Assembly: GCA_025465385.1 (NCBI GenBank)
Contig: JAODNG010000469.1
Span: forward strand, 1 to 8,928
Direction of reading: 5' to 3'
Length of the DNA stretch: 8,928 bases
DNA from: Pseudonocardiales bacterium
GTDB lineage: Bacteria > Actinomycetota > Actinomycetes > Mycobacteriales > Pseudonocardiaceae
A program made the translations under genes and the position numbers. The notes beneath the pieces were generated by a model that searched no databases, was not told where the DNA came from, and saw nothing but the letters and a program-made list of their open reading frames with translations. Shown here in pieces: positions 4,392 to 8,928 of the stretch (position 1 is the stretch's first letter; each line of letters starts with the position of its first letter).

Positions 4392-6857
4392 TTACTTGAC
4401 GACCACGTTCACGAGACGGCCGGGGACTACGATCACCTTGCGGATGGTGCTGCCATTCTGCGCTGCACGCACGATGTCGCTGTTCAGCGCTGCCTGCTTG
4501 ATGGCGTCTTCTGGCGCGTCCGACGCAACCACCAGCTTGCCGCGATTCTTTGCATTGATCTGCAAGGCCAGCTCGACCGTATCGAGATGCAGCCACGTCT
4601 CATCGGCGATTGGCCACGGCTGCTTCCACACATGGTTGCCGGTCAACTGGTGGTATACCTCACTGGCGACATGCGGCGCGAAGGGCAGCAGCAGCGAGGC
4701 GATCGTCTGCACTACCTCGTCCAGCGTCTCCCGTTTGATGCCATTCTGCGCGGCGAGGATGCAGTTGTTGTTGAGCTTCATCAGCGCCGCGATCGCGGTG
4801 TTGAACGCGAAGCTGCCACCGGACATGTCTTCGGTGACTTTCTTGATGGTGGCGTGCATTTCGCGCCGCAACTCGTCCTCACGCGCTTGATCAAGCGCCG
4901 TGCCGAGGACGGCATCGTGGCTGCCGGCCACGTCGGAGGCCACTCGCCACAGCCGCCGGAGAAAGCGGTAGACGCCTTCCACTCCTTCGTCGGACCAGTC
5001 GCCGCCGGCTTCGGGTGGTCCCATGAACAGGACGTAGCAGCGGACCGCGTCGACGCCGTACTGGTTGATGAGCGTACGCGGAGAGACGACGTTGCCCTTT
5101 GACTTCGACATCTTGGCGCCGTCTCTGGTGATCATGCCTTGGGTGAACAGCCGCTGGAATGGCTCCTGCACCGAGAGGCACCCGAGATCGCTCAGCGCCT
5201 TACACAGGAAACGGGAGTACAGCAGGTGCAAGATGGCGTGCTCGATACCGCCGATATATTGGTCGACCGGCATCCAGGTGGTAACGGCCTGCTCGCTCCA
5301 CGGCGCGTGGGTGTTGTGCGGGTCGCAGTAGCGAAGGTAATACCACGAGGAGTCGACAAAGGTGTCCATGGTGTCGGTCTCGCGCTTGGCCGGCCCGCCA
5401 CACTGCGGGCAACGGGTCTCGACCCAATCGACGGCAGTGGCCAGCGGTGACTTGCCCTTGGGGGCGTAGTCCTCGACATCGGGCAGCAGTACCGGCAATT
5501 GGTCTTCGGGTACCGGCACCAGCCCGCACGATTCGCAGTACAGCATCGGGATGGGGCAACCCCAGTACCGCTGGCGAGACACCAGCCAGTCACGCAAGCG
5601 GTAGCTGGTAGAGGCCTCGCCCGCACCGCGCTCGGCGAGCGCAGCGACGATGCGGCGGGACGCGTGCGCCGACTCCAGACCGTCGAACTCGCCGGAATTC
5701 GTCGTCACACCCTTGGCCACGAACGGCAGCTCGTCAGCTGATCCGGCTGCCGACCGGATGACCTGGCGGATTTCGAAACCCAGCGTCTGAGCTGCTTCAT
5801 AATCGCGCTCATCGTGGGCCGGCACGCCCATCACGGCGCCGGTGCCGTACTCCATCAGCACATAGTCGGCGACCACGATCGGCACTTTGGCGCCGCTGAG
5901 CGGATGGATCGCGTGCCGGCCGGTGAGGATCCCGGTCTTGACGCGATCGCCGCCGCGGTCGGCGTGACTCTCTCGGCGGGCCTGGTTGGCGTACTCCTGA
6001 ATCGCCGGCTGCGCTGGTGTCCCGGCAATCAAGCGATGCAGCTCGGGGTGCTCCGGCGAGATGGCCAGGAACGTCACGCCGAACAGCGTGTCGGGTCTGG
6101 TCGTGAAAACTTCGATGTCGAAGTCGACTTCGGCGCAGTGGAAGGTGACGCTGGCACCCTCCGACCGTCCAATCCAGTTGCGCTGCATGGTCTTGACGTG
6201 CGGAGGCCACTCCACAGCGTCGAGATCGGCTAGCAACCGGTCCGCGTAGTCGGTGATCTTAAAGAACCACTGCTCCAGGTTCTTCGACTCGACCAACGTG
6301 CCGCAGCGCTCACAGCGGCCGTCGACAACCTGCTCGTTGGCCAGGACCGTCGCGTCCTTGGGGCACCAGTTGACCGCGGACCGCTTCCGGTAGGCCAGTC
6401 CCGCCTTGTAGAGCTGCAGGAAGATCCACTGTGTCCAGCGGTAATAGTCAGGTTCGTGGGTGCTGATCTCCCGAGTCCAGTCGATCGAAATGCCCCACTG
6501 CTTGAACTGCTCACGGAAAGACGCGATCGACTCATCTGTTGACACGCGGGGATGCTTGCCCGTACGGATGGCGTGATTCTCCGCGGGCAGCCCGAAGGCG
6601 TCAAAACCCATCGGGTGGAGCACCCGTTTGCCCTGCCTACGCATGAAATGCGCGATGGCGTCGCCGACGGCGTAGTTCTTGAGGTGGCCGACGTGGGGTT
6701 CACCGCTGGTGTAGGGAAGCATTTCTAGGACATAGACCGAGTTCGCTGGATCGACGTTATTGTCCACCACCCAGGACTGCTCTTTATCCCACACCTGTGT
6801 CCAGTACGCATCAATAGCGTGCGGATCGAATTCTTGCGGTGTGTCCGTTGTCGCCAT
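4392..6857 (-). CDS. leuS: Leucyl-tRNA synthetase, compact bacterial type (probable second copy)
   Basis: Class I synthetase that charges tRNA-Leu with leucine in the cytoplasm. The 821 residues appear complete and intact: HIGH-type motif HVGH (55-58), FDAFGLPAENHAI (85-97), zinc-binding cysteines C165, C182 and C185, the CP1 editing domain with TTRPDT (252-257) and GVPAHDERD (344-352; D349 is the editing aspartate), a second cysteine set C441/C444 and C483/C486, the leucine-specific MDTFVDSSWYYLRY (497-510), KMSKSKGN (582-589) and a C-terminal domain ending VRKV-like IRKVIVVPGRLVNVVV (805-820). From known families, mycobacterial and streptomycete housekeeping LeuRS are roughly 950-970 residues with a different early motif (HVGHPLGYI); this one has HVGHLKNYA and resembles compact enzymes of other phyla or deep actinobacteria. 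Sampled lines show 50-62% GC. An in-frame TGA ten codons upstream fixes the start near ATG 6857. It is divergent from the flavoprotein gene. Editing and synthesis should both work. Confidence 0.95.
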   Translation of the reverse strand: MATTDTPQEFDPHAIDAYWTQVWDKEQSWVVDNNVDPANSVYVLEMLPYTSGEPHVGHLKNYAVGDAIAHFMRRQGKRVLHPMGFDAFGLPAENHAIRTGKHPRVSTDESIASFREQFKQWGISIDWTREISTHEPDYYRWTQWIFLQLYKAGLAYRKRSAVNWCPKDATVLANEQVVDGRCERCGTLVESKNLEQWFFKITDYADRLLADLDAVEWPPHVKTMQRNWIGRSEGASVTFHCAEVDFDIEVFTTRPDTLFGVTFLAISPEHPELHRLIAGTPAQPAIQEYANQARRESHADRGGDRVKTGILTGRHAIHPLSGAKVPIVVADYVLMEYGTGAVMGVPAHDERDYEAAQTLGFEIRQVIRSAAGSADELPFVAKGVTTNSGEFDGLESAHASRRIVAALAERGAGEASTSYRLRDWLVSRQRYWGCPIPMLYCESCGLVPVPEDQLPVLLPDVEDYAPKGKSPLATAVDWVETRCPQCGGPAKRETDTMDTFVDSSWYYLRYCDPHNTHAPWSEQAVTTWMPVDQYIGGIEHAILHLLYSRFLCKALSDLGCLSVQEPFQRLFTQGMITRDGAKMSKSKGNVVSPRTLINQYGVDAVRCYVLFMGPPEAGGDWSDEGVEGVYRFLRRLWRVASDVAGSHDAVLGTALDQAREDELRREMHATIKKVTEDMSGGSFAFNTAIAALMKLNNNCILAAQNGIKRETLDEVVQTIASLLLPFAPHVASEVYHQLTGNHVWKQPWPIADETWLHLDTVELALQINAKNRGKLVVASDAPEDAIKQAALNSDIVRAAQNGSTIRKVIVVPGRLVNVVVK

Positions 6858-6899
6858 CAGTACTCTCAGCTTCCTCTGACTTTCTCATGTAGTCCACTT

Positions 6900-6905
6900 A
6901 GTGTA
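6900..6905 (-). promoter_or_regulatory. Candidate -10 hexamer for leuS
   Basis: On the minus strand TACACT fits TANNNT and would start transcription near 6893, giving a leader of about 36 nt. An AGAGGAAG purine stretch lies about 12 nt before the ATG and a weaker GAGAG lies 5 nt before it. No -35 match at 16-18 nt. No T-box-like or leucine-rich leader peptide is seen in this short leader. Confidence 0.35.
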
Positions 6906-6933
6906 GTCGCGCCAAAGCGGCGGCCCTGGCCGG

Positions 6934-6955
6934 GGGGTCACCGTATATTGTCCCC
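6934..6955. promoter_or_regulatory. -10 element inside an imperfect dyad, flavoprotein-marR promoter
   Basis: On the plus strand TATATT (6944-6949) is a good -10 match ending 9 nt before the ATG at 6959, implying a leader of about three bases, i.e. near-leaderless. Surrounding it, GGGGTCA (6934-6940) and TGTCCCC (6949-6955) are complementary at six of seven positions around an 8-bp spacer. A dyad overlapping the -10 is a classic repressor site, and the MarR-type protein encoded two genes on is the obvious candidate; that link is inference. Confidence 0.45.
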
Positions 6956-6958
6956 GGT

Positions 6959-8137
6959 ATGGCGCATTTCGGTGACCTGGTCAACGAGATCTACCTGGGT
7001 GGCCTCACGGGGCAGCGGCCGGAGCTGCCGATGACCGCCGACGGGCTGGAGGCCGCGGCGCGGAAGGTATTGCCGGCTGAGGCGTTCAGCTATGTCGCCG
7101 GTGGGGCATCCACTGAGCGCACCATCGCCGCCAACCGTGCGGCGTTCGCCCGGTGGCGGATCGTGCCGCGGATGCTGCGCGGCGTCAGCGCGCGCGACCT
7201 GTCCGCCACGATAGTGGGCACTCCGATGGCGGCGCCGGTGCTCACCGCGCCGGTGGGGGTGCTCGGCCTCGTGCACCCCGACGCTGATCTCGCGGTTACC
7301 CGCGCGGCCGCCGCCCTAGGATTGACCAGCGTGCTGTCTACCGCGGCGTCGACCACGTTGGAGGACGTCGCCGCCGCGGCGCCGGATGCGGCCCGCTGGT
7401 TTCAGCTGTACTGGCCGCGGGATCCGGAGCTGGCTGAGTCGCTGGTCCGCCGCGCCGAGACGGCCGCATACCAGGCCATTGTGGTCACCGTGGACACCTG
7501 GTCGCTGGGGTGGCGGCCGCGGGACCTGGCGTTGGCACACCTGCCGTTCCTGCACGCCAAGGGCATCGCGAACTACCTGTCCGATCCGGTGTTCCGGGCC
7601 CGGCTGGACGCGTCGCCGGAAGAATCGGCGGAGGCTATGCAGCTGGCGGTGCGCGCCTGGGCGGAGCTGTTCGGCAATCCCGCACTGAGCTGGGCGGACC
7701 TGGCGCTGCTGCGCCAGTGGACCCGGTTGCCGGTGCTGATCAAGGGGATCTGCCACCCCGACGACGCCCGCGCCGCCCTCGATCACGGCGTCGACGCGGT
7801 GGTGGTGTCCAATCACGGCGGCCGGCAGGTCGATGGGGCCCGGGCAGCGCTGGACTGCCTGCCCGACGTGGTAGCGGCCGTCGACGGGCGCGCCCCGGTA
7901 CTGCTCGACTCCGGTATCCGGTGCGGCGCCGACGTGCTCATCGCGCTGGCGCTCGGGGCGCAGGCCGTGCTCCTCGGGCGCCCCTGGGTATACGGGCTCG
8001 GGCTGGCGGGACAGTGCGGGGTGACCCACGTGCTGCGTGGCCTGCTTGCTGATTTTGATCTCGTCCTGGCGCTGTCCGGTTATGCCAGTCCTGCGGAATT
8101 GGGCGCGCACAGCGTCGTCCGGGACGTGATCGGTTAG
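6959..8137 (+). CDS. Lactate 2-monooxygenase-like FMN-dependent alpha-hydroxy-acid oxidoreductase
   Basis: The 392-residue protein belongs to the FMN-dependent L-2-hydroxy-acid oxidising family and follows M. smegmatis lactate 2-monooxygenase (about 394 residues) from end to end: NEIYLGGLTG (9-18), SYVAGGA (44-50), FQLYWPRD (148-155) with active-site Tyr151, VDTWSLGWRPRDL (178-190), the long loop-4 segment (about 190-245), IKGICHPDDA (261-270) with FMN-binding Lys262, SNHGGRQ (284-290) with catalytic His286 and Arg289, DSGIRCGAD (317-325) and GRPWVYG (340-346). Gly100 in APVGVLG aligns with Gly99 of that enzyme, the residue tied to monooxygenase coupling, so conversion of L-lactate to acetate, CO2 and water is the best guess; another short 2-hydroxy acid remains possible. 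It starts almost directly at its transcript's 5' end. A MarR gene follows after 9 nt in the same direction. Confidence 0.92.
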   Translation: MAHFGDLVNEIYLGGLTGQRPELPMTADGLEAAARKVLPAEAFSYVAGGASTERTIAANRAAFARWRIVPRMLRGVSARDLSATIVGTPMAAPVLTAPVGVLGLVHPDADLAVTRAAAALGLTSVLSTAASTTLEDVAAAAPDAARWFQLYWPRDPELAESLVRRAETAAYQAIVVTVDTWSLGWRPRDLALAHLPFLHAKGIANYLSDPVFRARLDASPEESAEAMQLAVRAWAELFGNPALSWADLALLRQWTRLPVLIKGICHPDDARAALDHGVDAVVVSNHGGRQVDGARAALDCLPDVVAAVDGRAPVLLDSGIRCGADVLIALALGAQAVLLGRPWVYGLGLAGQCGVTHVLRGLLADFDLVLALSGYASPAELGAHSVVRDVIG

Positions 8138-8146
8138 CCTGCCTGG

Positions 8147-8638
8147 GTGGACGGGGAGCCGTGCTGGCTCGATGCCGAGGAGATGCGCGCGTGGCGCGCC
8201 TACGTGGTCGGCAAAGCGGTGCTCGATGCCCAACTCAACCGCGACTTGCAGGAGTGCCACCAGCTGGCCCTGGGCGATTACGAGCTGCTCGTCCGGCTAT
8301 CTGAGGCTCCCTGCGCACAGGCCCGGATGAGCACGCTGGCCGACCAGGTTGCCTCGTCGAAGAGCCGGATCTCTCATCAGATCAGTCGGATGGAGAAAGC
8401 GGGGCTGGTGCGCCGTCAGGAGTGCCCGGGGGACCGGCGGGGAGTGTTCGCGATACTCACCAGCCACGGCGAGGACGTGCTCCGCAGTGCGGCTCCCACG
8501 CACGTCCGTGGCGTACGCGACAACCTGGTGAATTTGCTGTCCGCCCAGGAGCGGCTGGTGCTGACCGAGGTCTTCGAACGGGTGCACCGGCACCTGCGCG
8601 GGGCTGCTGTCAGTAACCAGCCTGATCCGGAGTGTTAG
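8147..8638 (+). CDS. MarR-family winged helix-turn-helix transcriptional regulator
   Basis: The 163-residue protein is a typical MarR dimeric DNA-binding repressor or activator. N-terminal dimerisation helices (about 8-45) include EEMRAWRAYVVGKAVLD. They are followed by LALGDYELLVRLSEAP (40-55), the winged helix with MSTLADQVASSKSRISHQI (61-79) containing the recognition helix, RMEKAGLVRR (81-90) and the wing CPGDRRGVFAILTSHG (93-108) with the conserved D-R-R. C-terminal helices (about 110-150) complete the dimer interface. The GTG at 8147 is chosen; an ATG at codon 13 (8183) is an alternative. The 9-nt gap to the flavoprotein gene suggests one operon and control of that promoter. Distant similarity to the M. 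tuberculosis Rv0042c type is possible but not established here. Confidence 0.92.
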   Translation: MDGEPCWLDAEEMRAWRAYVVGKAVLDAQLNRDLQECHQLALGDYELLVRLSEAPCAQARMSTLADQVASSKSRISHQISRMEKAGLVRRQECPGDRRGVFAILTSHGEDVLRSAAPTHVRGVRDNLVNLLSAQERLVLTEVFERVHRHLRGAAVSNQPDPEC

Positions 8639-8766
8639 CAAACCCTCTTCGCCGCTGACTCACCCCCTGCCGACACGCTTGCGCCGAATGGGGTAGTAGG
8701 TTCGCCGAACCCAGCCCGGCCTTCGGGGGCGGACGGGCATCCCGCGCGGCGCAAGTGGTGGAGCTG
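8639..8766. other. Intergenic stretch with small hairpins
   Basis: The 128-bp stretch between the MarR gene and the next start contains a small perfect hairpin, GGTTC-GCC-GAACC (8699-8711), and a TANNNT match, TAGGTT (8697-8702), overlapping it; both cannot act as leader structure from the same promoter. No riboswitch consensus that I know fits convincingly and no strong terminator is present after marR. Confidence 0.3.
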
Positions 8767-8928
8767 ATGACAGATCCAGTAGCACGGGTAGCAGCCAATG
8801 GGTCGGGGGCCGGGGCCACGCTGAGCCCGGAGCGCACGCCATCGGCGGAGCGTTGCGCGCCCTCGCCGCCCCGGCTGAGGGTGCCCAGTCGGGTGCCTGA
8901 GCTCACCCCGGACACCCCGATGCAGAAA
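8767..8928 (+). CDS. Unrecognised protein, 5' part only
   Basis: An ATG preceded by GGTGGAG at good spacing (GGAG ends 4 nt before the ATG) opens a frame that runs 54 codons to the window edge without a stop. The visible part starts MTDPVARVAANGSGAG and is rich in Pro, Ser, Arg and Ala, with low complexity and no signal peptide, membrane segment or known motif. It looks like a disordered N-terminal extension of a larger protein. GC-rich DNA gives long spurious frames, but the ribosome binding site and the position after a 128-bp gap favour a real gene. Function cannot be stated. Confidence 0.5.
   Translation, partial: MTDPVARVAANGSGAGATLSPERTPSAERCAPSPPRLRVPSRVPELTPDTPMQK

Noticed and set aside
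4254..5102. 282-codon plus-strand frame opposite leuS
   Set aside because: Opposite-strand frame of a clear leuS; no recognisable motif and typical of GC-rich shadow frames.
3376..6857. Mobile element carrying the low-GC pair
   Set aside because: No transposase, integrase, terminal inverted repeats or target-site duplication could be found at the borders.
6809..6886. Small upstream frame overlapping the leuS start (ATG about 30 nt before the leuS ATG, about 25 codons)
   Set aside because: It contains no leucine codons and has no good ribosome binding site, so a leader-peptide attenuation role is not supported.
7316..8260. 314-codon minus-strand frame opposite the flavoprotein gene
   Set aside because: Composition is biased (Arg, Gln, Gly), no domain is visible, and the plus strand encodes a full enzyme with all catalytic residues.
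8639..8766. Riboswitch (c-di-AMP, SAM-IV or similar) before the last gene
   Set aside because: GCCGAACCC looked suggestive, but the other conserved blocks of the ydaO and SAM-IV classes are absent.

Overview
The window comes from a high-GC actinobacterium, most likely a Mycobacterium or a close relative. The strongest pointers are a bacterial proteasome activator (Bpa/PafE) ending in the proteasome-docking tail GQYL, found only in actinobacteria that carry a 20S proteasome, and a flavoprotein that resembles mycobacterial lactate 2-monooxygenase along its whole length. Coding is dense, with nine genes (two cut by the window edges) and no rRNA, tRNA, CRISPR array or recognisable insertion sequence.

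Left part (1-3372): the 3' end of a CocE/NonD-type serine hydrolase (+) converges on a two-gene minus-strand unit, a PIG3-like quinone oxidoreductase followed 20 nt later by pafE. A GNAT acetyltransferase runs divergently (+) from the oxidoreductase. The 42-bp divergent spacer holds a perfect 10-bp palindrome.

Middle part (3376-6857): two minus-strand genes, a leucyl-tRNA synthetase followed downstream by a putative Fe(II)/2-oxoglutarate-type oxygenase. The LeuRS is complete (synthetic site, editing domain, KMSKS loop), but it is an 821-residue enzyme of the compact bacterial type and not the roughly 950-970-residue form that mycobacteria and streptomycetes normally use as their housekeeping LeuRS. 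Hand counts on sample lines give 50-62% GC in these two genes against 72-80% in the flanking oxidoreductases, so the pair looks acquired. The 224-bp spacer between them carries a 60-nt nested inverted repeat and a second terminator-like hairpin.

Right part (6959-8928): divergent from leuS, a lactate 2-monooxygenase-like flavoprotein and a MarR-type regulator form a likely two-gene operon (9-nt gap). It has a near-leaderless promoter whose -10 hexamer lies inside an imperfect dyad. A further gene starts at 8767 and leaves the window after 54 codons with nothing recognisable.

The main points of interest are the probable second, xenologous LeuRS with its neighbouring oxygenase, the long hairpin between them, and the C6/C7 tracts in pafE just before the codons for its essential C-terminal tail.
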